64,000 nucleotides of DNA from Formosa undariae (GCF_042427615.1 NZ_JBHMEZ010000001.1:558001-622000); one strand, 5' to 3'. Counted from the first letter of the stretch, positions 1 to 10,800 are shown. Numbers and translations: made by a program. The notes: generated from the sequence alone by a model not told the origin.

Positions 1-548
1 GTGAAATTGAAGGTGAAATGGGAGATTCTAAAATGGGATTACATGCTCGTTTAATGTCTCAGGCTCTTCGTAAGCTTACAGGTTCTATTAGTAAAACGAA
101 TTGTACCATGTTTTTCATTAACCAATTACGTGAAAAGATTGGTGTTATGTTTGGAAATCCTGAAACAACAACAGGTGGTAATGCATTAAAATTCTATGCA
201 TCTGTTCGTTTAGACATTCGTAGATCTACTCAGATTAAAGATTCAGACGGAAATGTATTGGGTAACAAAACCAAAGTAAAAGTGGTTAAAAATAAAGTAG
301 CTCCACCATTTAAAATAGCAGAATTCGACATTATGTACGGACAAGGCATTTCTAAAGTAGGAGAAATTTTGGATTTAGCAGTAGAGTTAGAAATTGTTAA
401 GAAGAGTGGTTCTTGGTTTAGCTATCAAGACACCAAATTAGGACAAGGTCGTGATGCTGTAAAAGTTATGATTAAAGATAATCCAGAATTGTTTGAAGAA
501 CTTGAAATTAAAATCAAGGACGCTATTAAAGCTATGAAAGAAGAATAA
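1..548 (+). CDS. recA: RecA recombinase, C-terminal part (5' end outside window)
   Basis: The reading frame is open from base 3 and gives about 181 residues before the stop; the start lies left of the window. The visible part runs from just before the L2 DNA-binding loop, through GNPETTTGGNALKFYASVRL and the C-terminal domain, to a lysine- and glutamate-rich tail (KAMKEE). RecA is the ATP-dependent strand-exchange protein of homologous recombination and triggers the SOS response. The Walker A motif is off the edge, so only the C-terminal half can be judged; it shows no disruption. A strong hairpin terminator follows about 50 bases downstream, so recA ends its transcription unit here. Confidence 0.96.
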   Translation, partial: EIEGEMGDSKMGLHARLMSQALRKLTGSISKTNCTMFFINQLREKIGVMFGNPETTTGGNALKFYASVRLDIRRSTQIKDSDGNVLGNKTKVKVVKNKVAPPFKIAEFDIMYGQGISKVGEILDLAVELEIVKKSGSWFSYQDTKLGQGRDAVKVMIKDNPELFEELEIKIKDAIKAMKEE

Positions 549-599
549 ATTCTTATTCAAAACAATACTTAGTTATACTTTTTATAGTACTAAAACATT

Positions 600-628
600 A
601 AATCCCGATTTATTTTCGGGATTTTTCA
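600..628 (+). terminator. Intrinsic terminator after recA
   Basis: A perfect 9-bp stem (AAATCCCGA at 600-608 with TCGGGATTT at 616-624) closes a 7-base loop and runs into a T-rich tract. It separates recA from the lipoprotein pair. Confidence 0.85.
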
Positions 629-689
629 TTTTTATACGCAACCTTTTGAATACTTCTGCATCTAATAAGAAACTAAAACATTTATACTC

Positions 690-1151
690 ATGAAAAAATT
701 ACTTCTACTATTTGTAGCAACACTAACTTTAGCATCTTGTGATTCTAATGACGACAACACAGATTACTATTATGATGCCGTACCAACAGTTTCTGCAGAT
801 GTACCTGCAACCATGGAAATTGACCAAACCTATAATATTACAATAGACTATAGTCAACCAACAAGCTGTTACTCTTATGCTACTACCAACATCGAAAGCA
901 GTATTGAAGAAACAATAGATGAAGACAATCCAGATGAAGAACCAACTGTAACGAGAATTATAACATTTGCTATAATTAATAAAATTGAAGTTAAATCGGA
1001 TAATGAATGTGAAGATTTAGACCAAATTGCTCAAACTCCTGTTAATTTTGAAACACTAGAAACGGGATCGTATATTTTTAGATTCTGGGCAGGTACAGAC
1101 GAAGATGGAGAAAGTATATTCTTAGAATATCCTGTTCAAATTTCAGAATAA
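690..1151 (+). CDS. Predicted surface lipoprotein, tandem paralogue 1
   Basis: A 153-residue protein of no family I recognise. It has a lipoprotein signal peptide ending in lipobox LASC (Cys17). The cysteine is followed by an acidic stretch (DSNDD), which resembles the Bacteroidota lipoprotein export signal and suggests display on the outer leaflet of the outer membrane. The mature part is acidic and ends with an aromatic segment, YIFRFWAGTDEDGE, shared almost exactly with the next gene. Cysteines at CYSY and NECED recur in both copies and may form a disulfide. The next gene starts 22 bases after its stop, so the two are probably co-transcribed. Function unknown. Confidence 0.85.
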   Translation: MKKLLLLFVATLTLASCDSNDDNTDYYYDAVPTVSADVPATMEIDQTYNITIDYSQPTSCYSYATTNIESSIEETIDEDNPDEEPTVTRIITFAIINKIEVKSDNECEDLDQIAQTPVNFETLETGSYIFRFWAGTDEDGESIFLEYPVQISE

Positions 1152-1173
1152 ACCAATACTAAAAAATAAACTC

Positions 1174-1623
1174 ATGAAAAAATTACTATTATTATTTGTT
1201 GCCGCTTTAACGCTGGCATCCTGTGATACAGACGACGATTATTCTTCTAACTTCACTTACGGAGTATTACCAACAGAAGTTGCAGACATACCGGAAGGCA
1301 TGGAAGTTGGGAAAATATACAGAATTACCGTAGACTATATTAGACCAACAGATTGTTATAGCTTTTACACCCTAGATTACAAAAGAAGTACTGAAGATAT
1401 AGAGGATGCCAGTGGCGAACTAATAGATACTCAAGTAAGAACAATAGCTGTAATTAACAGAATTTTTATTGAAGATGACTGTGAAGAATTAGATGTAACC
1501 ACTCAAGTCTATTTTGATTTCGAACCGATATCTGAAGGCCCGTATGTTTTTAGATTCTGGGTTGGCGAAGACGAAGATGGTGAAGATATCTTTTTAGAAT
1601 ACGAAACCGTAGTTTTAGAATAA
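1174..1623 (+). CDS. Predicted surface lipoprotein, tandem paralogue 2
   Basis: A 149-residue paralogue of the preceding protein. The signal peptides are nearly identical (MKKLLLLFVA.LTLASC), followed by an acidic +2 region (DTDDD), a conserved DCYSF/CYSY cysteine motif, a DDCEEL segment and the C-terminal FRFWVGEDEDGE signature. The central parts have diverged, so the duplication is not very recent. It lies 29 bases before an ECF sigma factor gene and could share its transcript. Function unknown; the acidic post-lipobox sequence suggests surface exposure. Confidence 0.85.
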   Translation: MKKLLLLFVAALTLASCDTDDDYSSNFTYGVLPTEVADIPEGMEVGKIYRITVDYIRPTDCYSFYTLDYKRSTEDIEDASGELIDTQVRTIAVINRIFIEDDCEELDVTTQVYFDFEPISEGPYVFRFWVGEDEDGEDIFLEYETVVLE

Positions 1624-1652
1624 AATCAATACTAACGAACTAAAAACGACCT

Positions 1653-2195
1653 TTGAGTTTAGACCAGCTCATACATAAATGTAAACGGAATAATCTTAAA
1701 GCACAAAGTGAACTATATACGCTTTTTTCTAGCAAATTATATTCCGTTTGTTTAAAGTATTCGCGTAACGCTGCAGAAGCTCAAGACAATCTGCAAGATG
1801 CCTTTTTGACTATATTCAGTAAAATATCTCAATATAACAACACAGGTTCTTTTGAAGGTTGGCTAAAGCGTATTACTATAAATACAGCTTTACAACGCTA
1901 TCGCGAAAAAGGGATTTTCGACATTATTAATAACGACATTGTTGATGAAACCACAGAAGTTAACGACCATGAAGATATCTCGTTAGATTATCTTTTAGAA
2001 CTCATTCAAACATTACCTAATAGGTATCGATTGGTCTTTAACCTGTATGTCTTAGATGGTTTTTCACATAAAGATATTTCCGATATGCTTAAAATATCTA
2101 TTGGAACATCAAAATCCAACCTAGCTAGAGCACGGAAAATCTTACAAGAAAAAATCGAAAAAGACAACTCAAATCTTGAATCACATTCTATATAA
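1653..2195 (+). CDS. ECF-type RNA polymerase sigma factor (sigma-70 family)
   Basis: A 180-residue protein with the two-domain ECF layout. The sigma-2 region is at about residues 10-75 (LYSVCLKYSRNAAEAQDNLQDAF..WLKRITINTAL). The sigma-4 helix-turn-helix is at about 115-168 (LPNRYRLVFNLYVLDGFSHKDISDML). The start is a TTG at 1653: its MSLDQLIHKC N-terminus is typical of the family and no in-frame ATG lies nearby. The next gene begins on the base after its stop, so the two are translationally coupled. The downstream membrane protein probably controls this factor, as is common in Bacteroidota. Target promoters cannot be read from the sequence. Confidence 0.93.
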   Translation: MSLDQLIHKCKRNNLKAQSELYTLFSSKLYSVCLKYSRNAAEAQDNLQDAFLTIFSKISQYNNTGSFEGWLKRITINTALQRYREKGIFDIINNDIVDETTEVNDHEDISLDYLLELIQTLPNRYRLVFNLYVLDGFSHKDISDMLKISIGTSKSNLARARKILQEKIEKDNSNLESHSI

Positions 2196-3641
2196 ATGAG
2201 TGATAAGAAAAACATAGACCGTTTATTTCAAGAACGTTTAAAAGACCTTGATGCGACTCCAAATCCAGAAGTTTGGAATGCTATCGAAGCAAAGTTAAAA
2301 GAACAGAACAAACCGAAACGCGTTATCCCAATATGGTGGTATGCTTCTGGTGTTGCAGCACTTTTATTATTGTTTTTGGCTATTGGAAATTTCATTTATA
2401 ACGCAAACCACACTACAACAAAATCACTTAATATAATTGTTGACACACCTATTTCTAGAAATATAGATTCAGAAAATAAAACTACAGTTGTATCTAATAA
2501 TAAGGATGAATCTGGAAATAAATCCAATTCAGAGCTACAAGAAACAATAGAAACACAACCCCGTTTAAAAAAGAAAGAAAATATTCCTTCTATAGGAAAC
2601 CAAACGATAAATAATTCCGCACTAGACAGGAATAAAGATGCATTAGCAACACACAACCCTTCAAAAGAAGATAAAACATCTATCTCGCATTTACCCCTTA
2701 ATCAAAGCGATAATACTCAAGAAAAACCAACAACAGGTACGTCTTCTAATACAGTTACAGGTGATATAGTCATAGACTTCGTGAAAGATTCACAAATCGC
2801 TTTAAATGAAAAGGAAATATCTTCAGAATCCTTATCCGAAGAAAGCTCAGTATTAGACACATTACGCATCGAAGGTGCTATAGCAGCCACTAAGGCACTA
2901 CCAAAACCAGATGAGAAAACTAAAAAATGGAATGTTAACTCAAATCTTGCCCCTGTATTTTATGGTAACACTGGAGTGGGATCTCATTTAGATGATCAAT
3001 TTGCTAACAACAGTAAATCTGGAGAAGTCAATACAAGCTATGGTATTGGTATTGGATACGCCATTAACAAACGCATAAAAATAAGATCGGGGCTTAATAA
3101 TTTACAATTAAGTTTTAATACCAACGACGTGCTTTTGTTTGAAAATCCAGGATTTGTAAACAGCAAAGAGGTATCTAACCTAGAACATATTTCCAAAGAC
3201 AACCAAGCACAAAATCTAACTTTTATTAGCACAGATAAGGTCGACGGTATTACAAGTAACTCATTTGTAAATTCAGAACAAAATGGTACTATAAATCAGA
3301 ATATAAATTATTTTGAAGTACCCTTAGAAATAGAATATAATATATTAGACACTCGTTTTGGGATTAATATAATAGGTGGGTTTAGTACATTTATATTAGA
3401 CGATAACAGTATTTATTCTGAAATAAACGCAACTAAAACCTTTATAGGTGAAGCCACAAATATTAACGATATCAGCTTCAGTACGAACTTTGGGATTGGT
3501 TTTGATTATAATTTTTCAAAACGATTCAACTTTAATTTAGAACCTACATTTAAATATCAATTAAATGCTTTTAATAATACCTCCGGGAACTTCAAACCTT
3601 ATATTATTGGAGTTTACACCGGTTTTAGCTATAAATTTTAA
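2196..3641 (+). CDS. Sigma-factor partner: single-pass protein with outer-membrane beta-barrel-like domain
   Basis: A 481-residue protein coded directly after the ECF sigma factor with no intergenic base. Residues 1-42 are a charged, probably cytoplasmic segment (VWNAIEAKLKEQ) that could bind the sigma factor. One membrane helix follows at about 45-68 (WWYASGVAALLLLFLAIGNF). Then come a low-complexity Ser/Asn/Glu linker (about 75-235) and a C-terminal region of alternating beta strands ending in aromatic FSYKF, resembling small outer-membrane beta-barrel domains. This architecture is common next to ECF sigma genes in Flavobacteriia. The anti-sigma role is inferred from position and layout, not from a recognised anti-sigma motif. 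Confidence 0.8.
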   Translation: MSDKKNIDRLFQERLKDLDATPNPEVWNAIEAKLKEQNKPKRVIPIWWYASGVAALLLLFLAIGNFIYNANHTTTKSLNIIVDTPISRNIDSENKTTVVSNNKDESGNKSNSELQETIETQPRLKKKENIPSIGNQTINNSALDRNKDALATHNPSKEDKTSISHLPLNQSDNTQEKPTTGTSSNTVTGDIVIDFVKDSQIALNEKEISSESLSEESSVLDTLRIEGAIAATKALPKPDEKTKKWNVNSNLAPVFYGNTGVGSHLDDQFANNSKSGEVNTSYGIGIGYAINKRIKIRSGLNNLQLSFNTNDVLLFENPGFVNSKEVSNLEHISKDNQAQNLTFISTDKVDGITSNSFVNSEQNGTINQNINYFEVPLEIEYNILDTRFGINIIGGFSTFILDDNSIYSEINATKTFIGEATNINDISFSTNFGIGFDYNFSKRFNFNLEPTFKYQLNAFNNTSGNFKPYIIGVYTGFSYKF

Positions 3642-3679
3642 GCTGATTTATAGCCGCATTTATTGGACTAGTATATGGA

Positions 3680-4441
3680 TTAACGTAGTACAGTTAAGTT
3701 CTGCTTTTTTTGAAATTGACAAAGCTGATTCAAAATAATATCCCGAGATTCCTCTTTTAAGACTTTAACGTCTTTAAGTGTTAAACCTTCCGTGTCTAAG
3801 AATTTGTGAACGTAAACTCGCATTTCACCAGGACTACCGCTAAAAATATCGAATGAAAAACGCGCTTTATTATCGGCAAAAGTAATAGGTACAACAGGAA
3901 TTTTATGATTAATAGCTAAACGAAATGCTCCGTCTTTAAAGCCATCAAGAAGAATATCCTCATCGGAAACACCTCCTTCAGGAAATATACAGATACTTAA
4001 CCCTTGTTTTAATCTATGCTCGGCTTGTTTAAACACTCCATGTCTGCTTCTTAAACTATCACGATCTACTAATATGCAAGTCCGTTTATAGAAAAATCCA
4101 AATAACGGTATTTTTGCAAGTTCCTTCTTACCAACAAACACAAAAGGATTTTTCACCGTTACAAACATTAACATAATATCGGTCATGGAAGTGTGATTAG
4201 CTATAAACATATAGCTTTTGCCACGTTGCGGAACTTCTTCTCGCTGTATCTTCCAATGAAAGCCCATACCTATTAAAATAAATTTAGACCACAGTCTAGC
4301 CATCTTAAAAAAGTACGGATACCAAGACTCTTTTAAAATTGAAATTAAAAGAAAAGGAAAAAGTAAAAGTATAGGAATAGCTACGAGAATGTAGAACCAC
4401 ACTCTATACAAAATCCATAATATATATTTATAAAATGTCAT
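3680..4441 (-). CDS. plsC: 1-acyl-sn-glycerol-3-phosphate acyltransferase (PlsC family)
   Basis: A 253-residue membrane acyltransferase of the LPLAT/PlsC family. It adds the second acyl chain to lysophosphatidic acid to make phosphatidic acid for phospholipid synthesis. The catalytic HX4D motif is in NHTSMTD (His83, Asp88), and the substrate-binding motif FPEGGVSD lies near residue 155. Two N-terminal hydrophobic segments (about 8-36) anchor it in the inner membrane. It stands alone, convergent with the sigma-partner gene. A promoter-like TATTTTTG ends only 7 bases before the ATG, so the transcript may be almost leaderless. Confidence 0.9.
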   Translation of the reverse strand: MTFYKYILWILYRVWFYILVAIPILLLFPFLLISILKESWYPYFFKMARLWSKFILIGMGFHWKIQREEVPQRGKSYMFIANHTSMTDIMLMFVTVKNPFVFVGKKELAKIPLFGFFYKRTCILVDRDSLRSRHGVFKQAEHRLKQGLSICIFPEGGVSDEDILLDGFKDGAFRLAINHKIPVVPITFADNKARFSFDIFSGSPGEMRVYVHKFLDTEGLTLKDVKVLKEESRDIILNQLCQFQKKQNLTVLR

Positions 4442-4448
4442 ACCTCGT

Positions 4449-4478
4449 CAAAAATACACATTTGTAGTGAAGAACAAG
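4449..4478 (-). promoter_or_regulatory. Bacteroidota-type promoter for plsC
   Basis: On the minus strand a -7 box TATTTTTG (plus 4449-4456) lies 18 bases downstream of a -33-like CTTG (plus 4475-4478). Transcription would begin within a few bases of the plsC start codon at 4441. Confidence 0.6.
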
Positions 4479-4512
4479 TACTCATTGTAGGTAATATAAC
4501 ATCACTTAAAAT

Positions 4513-4545
4513 AAAAAAAGACCTCTGTATACAGAGGTCTTTTTA
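4513..4545 (-). terminator. Terminator after the first T9SS cargo gene (possibly bidirectional)
   Basis: A perfect palindrome with 15-base arms spans 4515-4544 (core GACCTCTGTA/TACAGAGGTC). A- and T-runs on both flanks give a U-tract on either strand. It sits 22 bases past the stop of the minus-strand gene ending at 4566. Confidence 0.9.
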
Positions 4546-4565
4546 AAATTATGTGAATATTTTTA

Positions 4566-7500
4566 TTAGTTGATAACTTTCTTAGTCACGACTACATTAC
4601 CTTCTAATACTACAGAAGTAAGATAGATTCCTTTAGAAAACTTAAAGGATTCACTAAGTTGATTACTTTGCCCATTAGGCTTAAATGAAATCACCTTTTT
4701 ACCACTTATATCGAAAACATTAACCGCTTTAATATTTTTTAATGATTTTACATTTAAAACATCATTAATAATATTAACATAAGTTGACGATGCAACCGTA
4801 TCATCTATAGAAAGTGTCTGTTCGAAACGTAAGATAAAACGATCTTTAATATCCCCTTGTTCTCCAGAAAATTCATATGGAGAAGATCTTAAATCATGTT
4901 CTAAATTAAGGTAGGTATCTTCAAGATAAATACCACGTGCATTATCCATAAATTCAGAACCTTTTAAATCACCAATTGCAATTTTATAACTTCCATCTGC
5001 AGGAAGATTAGCTCCTAAAGGAATAAAATCTGAATCCGAAAAAGGTAACGGACGACCTTGAATAACCATTTTAGAATCTTCCACAGTAGTATAAAGATCT
5101 AAACTCTGCATATCAGAATACGCATCATACATTTTATCTTTTCCTAAAGTTGCACCTTGCACATAACCTATTAAAGCACTTGCAGAAGCATTACTATCAT
5201 CTATTAAACTTAACCATATTAGTTGCTTATCATCGTTATCAGTAGCTGTCACATTTGTTTTAAAGAAATGTGAGTTATCATAAGCCATACCATCTTCGTC
5301 ATATCTGATGTCGTTTGTAAACACTGCCTTTCCTTCTGCAGCACCTTCCGCTAACTGTACGTAAAACCCTTGTCCTGAAGAAATATTTCCAATTGTAGTT
5401 TGTGGAGGGTTAGCTCCTGTTGCATTATAACTAATGTATTGCTCATTATAGTCATAAACCAAATTCTGATACGGCGCTCCCGATAGCGCTGAAGCGACAT
5501 TTGAAATTTCTAAATTGTTTGCATATAAACGAATATTCCCATTTAATAAGGTGTTTTTAGCTAAAAATTCATCTGCACTAATGGCTGATGGATATGGATT
5601 ACCTAAAATGTTCCAGTTTTTAAGTTCCGCTAAAGCACTAGCATCACTAGTTTTTAAAACATCTACAGAGATCGTTCCGTTAAGTGGCGTTCCTCCAAAA
5701 TTAGCTGTAAACCCACTAGTTTGATAATTCGATGGAACATGAACAGCATAACCCACGGCATTAGACATTAATCCGCTAGTAAAAGTCCAATCTCCTAATG
5801 TTCCTTTTTTAACATCCCAAGAATAAGCATTACTTGTATATGGTGATGATAAATTTGTGATATTATAATCTTTCACTGGAGTAGACCAAATAATGAAATC
5901 ACTAGTACCAGTTGCGTTACGTTGCATTATTATATTACCTCTATTTGTATTTTCATTAGAGACATCGTTAATTTGAATTAAACTAGAGCTATCTTCAAAC
6001 GTTAAACTACCTCCTGTTTCTACCGTTACATTTCCTATTAACTTTAGCACCGACCCTGAAGGAATTGTAGCATCACTACCAAAAGGAACCAAGCAATCAC
6101 ACCCTACTAAATCGGCAACCTCATTATAGTCCGATGAAAACACAAACCTTCTATCCTCTGGTTTAACAGTAATTCCTGTATTAGCAAAGGACGGAGGAAA
6201 TGACCATTTAGTTCCATCCCAATAAACAGGAATTCCCCCTTGGATCAATTTAGTTGGAACAATAACAGAACCAAATGAGTTTGTAGCTTTCAACTTATAT
6301 GTTCCAAAACTACTCATACCAATATCCCCTGGAATGGTGTAAGAATTAGAGGTTGCACCTGGAATAATCTCATTAAATTTATACCATTGAAAGGTTATTG
6401 CTTCTTCAGGAGTCCCTGTGTTTCCTCCAGAAACTTCAGCCGTACCAGTAAATGTAACCGCATCAGTTGAAGGCACCTCACACACATATTTAGACACTGG
6501 ATATGTATTAAACACTGGTGTTTTAATGTTAAAAGATCCGCGGTTATAAGCTAAAAAAGCAAGGTCTGCTGTACCACCAGCTACCATATTAATATTGTTA
6601 ATATCAGCCACATTAGCTTCATTAATTTGGAAATCTTCAAAAGTAAATGCCGCCATACGTATTGGTCTCACTTCATTAGAAGTAAGAGCTCTTTCCTTAG
6701 GCACTGCTAAACCATAGTTTATTCCAGGAACGAACGTATATAAATCCAATCTCCAGTATGCTAGTAAGGCATCTCCTTCAGGGTCGTCATTTTCCCTTAT
6801 AGTCAATTTTATAGGTCTCCCCACTACATTTCCAAAATTATCTGTATAATAATAAACATCCGTACTTCCCGCTTGCGCTATTTGGGTTATTAAGAAGTCA
6901 GGCGCTTTATCATCAAGTGCTCCCAATTGCCCACCACTACTATAGAATTCCACATCGGCTAACTGATTAAAATTAGTAACTCCCGTTCCCAAATCTAATC
7001 CGTTAACACCATCAATAAGCACTTCATATATATTCGCATCCAAAATTTCAGGAGATGTAATTTCTGTTCCTTCATTAAGTTCTCCATCAATCATATCAGC
7101 CATTGCTAAATAATTGTTATTATAAGTCACGCCATCTAATCCATTTGTACTGTAGGCATAAAATAATTGTGAATTAAAGACAACTCCATTAGCAGAAAGT
7201 AAAGCATCATCCACACCTGTTGAATACGTAACTCCATTGTAAGTAAAAGCCAATAAATCATGACTTGTGTTTGGCATCTGTTCTATATTTGTAGGATCTG
7301 ATTTCCATTGTGATGATCTCCAAAACCCATTGTAAGTAGTAAAAATCTCTGTTACTTTCTTTACATTACTGCTCTCCCCATTTTCCAGAATTTTATGAAT
7401 TGGTGAAATATAATCTAGACTAAATCCTGTTGCTAAACCACCTACTTGTAACACTCCTGAAATATCATTATTACCAGATGCTGAAATACTGAAAGTCATT

Positions 7501-7742
7501 TCTGTTCCACTTACCAATATTTTACTTCCACTAACAATTGATATTCCAGGTATACTAATCGTTGTTGTTGATGTAAAACCAGATCCTATTATTGTCACAG
7601 TAGAGTTAGTCGTTATCCTGGTAGGAAATACACCTGTTACATTTTGCCCAATAACACCTTGTATTGAAGCCATAAAAAACAATGCGAAAAGCATGTTTTT
7701 AAATAATTTAATAATTTGAAATTGTGTAATTTTTATTTTCAT
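4566..7742 (-). CDS. T9SS type A cargo protein with IPT/TIG and Ig-like domains, paralogue A
   Basis: A 1058-residue secreted protein. After a signal peptide (cleavage near residue 32, GVIGQ) comes an IPT/TIG-like domain (VTGVFPTRITTNSTVTIIGSG, about 33-110). A long middle region follows, containing the conserved GVDDALLSANG and GVNGLDLGTGVTNFNQ stretches, and then an Ig-like segment (FQWYKFNEIIPGATSNSYTI). The last 70 or so residues are a type A T9SS sorting domain (VNVFDISGKKV...GIYLTSVVLEG.VVTKKVIN). It is expected at the cell surface or outside the cell. The upstream gene is a full-length paralogue of similar length. No catalytic motif was recognised; an adhesin or structural role is possible but unproven. 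Confidence 0.88.
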   Translation of the reverse strand: MKIKITQFQIIKLFKNMLFALFFMASIQGVIGQNVTGVFPTRITTNSTVTIIGSGFTSTTTISIPGISIVSGSKILVSGTEMTFSISASGNNDISGVLQVGGLATGFSLDYISPIHKILENGESSNVKKVTEIFTTYNGFWRSSQWKSDPTNIEQMPNTSHDLLAFTYNGVTYSTGVDDALLSANGVVFNSQLFYAYSTNGLDGVTYNNNYLAMADMIDGELNEGTEITSPEILDANIYEVLIDGVNGLDLGTGVTNFNQLADVEFYSSGGQLGALDDKAPDFLITQIAQAGSTDVYYYTDNFGNVVGRPIKLTIRENDDPEGDALLAYWRLDLYTFVPGINYGLAVPKERALTSNEVRPIRMAAFTFEDFQINEANVADINNINMVAGGTADLAFLAYNRGSFNIKTPVFNTYPVSKYVCEVPSTDAVTFTGTAEVSGGNTGTPEEAITFQWYKFNEIIPGATSNSYTIPGDIGMSSFGTYKLKATNSFGSVIVPTKLIQGGIPVYWDGTKWSFPPSFANTGITVKPEDRRFVFSSDYNEVADLVGCDCLVPFGSDATIPSGSVLKLIGNVTVETGGSLTFEDSSSLIQINDVSNENTNRGNIIMQRNATGTSDFIIWSTPVKDYNITNLSSPYTSNAYSWDVKKGTLGDWTFTSGLMSNAVGYAVHVPSNYQTSGFTANFGGTPLNGTISVDVLKTSDASALAELKNWNILGNPYPSAISADEFLAKNTLLNGNIRLYANNLEISNVASALSGAPYQNLVYDYNEQYISYNATGANPPQTTIGNISSGQGFYVQLAEGAAEGKAVFTNDIRYDEDGMAYDNSHFFKTNVTATDNDDKQLIWLSLIDDSNASASALIGYVQGATLGKDKMYDAYSDMQSLDLYTTVEDSKMVIQGRPLPFSDSDFIPLGANLPADGSYKIAIGDLKGSEFMDNARGIYLEDTYLNLEHDLRSSPYEFSGEQGDIKDRFILRFEQTLSIDDTVASSTYVNIINDVLNVKSLKNIKAVNVFDISGKKVISFKPNGQSNQLSESFKFSKGIYLTSVVLEGNVVVTKKVIN

Positions 7743-7760
7743 AAGTTTAAGTTTAAGATT

Positions 7761-7798
7761 AACATTTAAAAACTTCTTTTTTTAAACTTTTAAATGTT
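7761..7798. repeat. AT-rich inverted repeat between the two T9SS cargo genes
   Basis: Arms AACATTTAAAA (7761-7771) and TTTTAAATGTT (7788-7798) form an 11-bp AT-rich stem. On the minus strand it lies in the leader of the gene starting at 7742, and 77 bases past the stop of the gene ending at 7875. It may be a weak terminator or a leader structure. Confidence 0.45.
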
Positions 7799-7874
7799 AT
7801 GGATTTATTAACAAGTAAATAGTTATTATTGAATTATCAAATAAGTACATGAAAATCTGTACTTAATAGACAAA

Positions 7875-10800
7875 TTAGTTAATTAATTTTTTATTGACTA
7901 CCCTACCATCTTCCATGGTAATGCTTACAATGTAACCCCCATTAGAAAAAGGGAAAGGTGAACTAAATTCACTAGAATTTATTAAACCCTTATAAGCCTC
8001 GATGCGCTTTCCACTGAAATCATATATTTCAATGGCTTTTATAATTTTAGCTGTTTTCACATATAATGTAGCATCATTTATATAGACATAGGTATTATTA
8101 GAAACCTCTTCACCTACAGACAATGTGGTAGAGGCAAGATATTTTAAAACAAAACGGTCGTTAATTGCACCTGCAGTCGCTGTAAATGAATATGGAGACT
8201 GTCTCAAATCATGTTCCATATTTAAATATGTATCTTCCAAATAAATATCCTGACCTTCATTTTCAAACAAAGATCCTTTTAGATTATCAATCCCAATTTG
8301 ATAAGAACCGTTTGTCGCTACCTGAATTCCTAATGGCACTTCGTCTGCGTCCGAAAAGGGTAAAGGACGTCCCTGAATAACCATTTTTTCATCGGAAATT
8401 AAAGAATATATTTTAAAATCGTCTCCATCAGCCTGTGCATCATACAGTCTATCTCTTTCCGTTGTCGCTCCATCTACATATCCTACTAATGTGCTCTGTG
8501 ATAACTTTTTTTCATTCACCAAATTTAACCACAACAGCTGTTTTTCTTCTGAACTTACAGCAGTTCCTCTAAAAAACTCATTATTATTATATTGGTTTTC
8601 TGAATTATCATAACGCATATTATTTAAAAAATTCACCTCTCCATTTCCACTTGTTTCCTTTAATTTTACAAAAAAGGATTGCCCCGACGCAATATTCCCC
8701 TGAAAACCATCTAGATCAGGATTTGATCCTGTAGAGTTATATGTTAAATATGAATCTTCATAATTATATACAAAATTTTCATAAAAACTATTATCAGCAG
8801 TATTTGATATTCCTTCCTTATGTGTCCAAATTTTCACAAAACCATCTAATAAATTTTTATTTTCTTCAAGGAATTTGTTAATATTTATAGCAGAAGGATA
8901 GGGGTTACCAATTAGATTAAAATCTTCATCTCCTTCCGGAGGCAATGTCCCTGTAGATTTTTTTACAGGAATAGTTATTTCCCCCGTGTTAGGTATTCCT
9001 GTAAATGTATTTGTAAAAGACGTAGCATTAGGTACTCGTGCGATATACCCAGATCCTGGAACCATGATTTCACTACTAACACTTATCCAATCTCCTGTGC
9101 TTCCATTGGCATTAACAGAAGTAGGATCCCATTTAAAAGTTCTAGAGGTTGGGATATTAGACACATTAAAACCCTCTACAGGCGAAGACCAATATACGTA
9201 ATCGTAATGTTTTATGTTTTCTGCCAAACGCTCTACTTTAATATCTCCTGTATTAACATAATTAACGTTATCGTTTATTTGAATTAAACTGGCGTTATTT
9301 TCTAAAGTGAAGGTTCCTGCTGGAACTGATTCTACAAAATCACCGCTATCATCATATACATCTTCTGTGGGCTCGACAGTCAAATTATTATATAATTTTA
9401 ATGTTTGTCCAGAAGGAATAACCACATTTGTACCTGCCTTAACTGTACAATCACAACCTTCAAGATTTGAATCGCTATTGTAGTCATCATAAAAAATTAA
9501 ACTTTTGTCTTCAGGGCTTATTGTTATTTCTGCATTACTGTAGGCCGACGGGACACTCCATGATGTACCGTCCCAAGCGGTAGGCGTTCCTCCTTGCTCC
9601 AAAGTAACCGGCACAATTATAGATCCAAAATCATTAAATATCCTAACATTATACGTCGCTAAATCATCTTCTTCAACATTATCTATAGTTAAAGATGGTC
9701 CTGAACCCGACGGGAGTTCATTATATTTTGACCATTCATAAGTTAAAGTTTCGCTTGAACTACCGGTCCCTCCACCATCTACACCTGCAGAAACTGAAAA
9801 CGTAATATCTGTAGTGCTTGGTAATCTACAAACGTATCTCGGTAATAAAGCATCTGCAACAGGCGCTTTAATGTCGAATGCGCTTTTATTATAAGCCAAA
9901 AATGCAATATCACACGAGCCTCCTGCCATCAAATTAATATTGTTAACATTCTTTACATAATTATATACATCTGTAGAGTCACTAGAGATACTAAAATCTT
10001 GTAATTTAAATGCGACCATTCTTAAAGGCCTATCGGCATCGGAACCCAATGCATTTATTAAGGGAGAAGAGGTAGTGTAAGATCCATCTGTCATACTATA
10101 TAAATCTAATCTCCATTTCGCCAATAAGCCCGCCCCATTAGTTTTTTGATCTAACATTACTAATTTAACAGGTCTTCCCACAACGTTACCTTCCTCATCT
10201 GCATAATAATACACATCATAAAAATTGTCTCCTCCAGGTTGGGCAATTTGCGAAATTATTAAATCAGGTACATTGTCATCTACTGCGCCTACTTGGCCGT
10301 TACCGCTAAAAAACTTAACACTAGTAGTTTGATTAAAATTTGTTATTCCGGTTCCTAAGTCTAAACCATTCTCACCATCTGTAATGACATCGTAAACGGT
10401 AAGTCCTTTAATAAAATCAGAGGTTATTGTTGTCCCTTCGCTTACTTCGCCATCTACCAAATCACCCGTAGCCATAAAGTTACCACTATGGCTATTACCA
10501 TCAATTCCATTTGTAGAATAGGCTTTAAAGTTTTGAGGAGTAAATGTAAGCCCAGGTATTGTAGATAACAAATCATCATCCACTCCTGTTGAATAGGTTA
10601 TTCCGTCAAAAGTAAATGCTAAAAGCTCATGACGATTGTTTGGCCATGTACTTGAACTTGAATTATACCAACTTGATCTCCAATATCCATTTCCATTATA
10701 ATCCCAATTCGTAAATATTTCAGTAATTTTTATGACTGAGTTTTCAATATTTTCATGTCGCAATATTTTATAATTTGGTGCGATATAACTAATATTAAAA

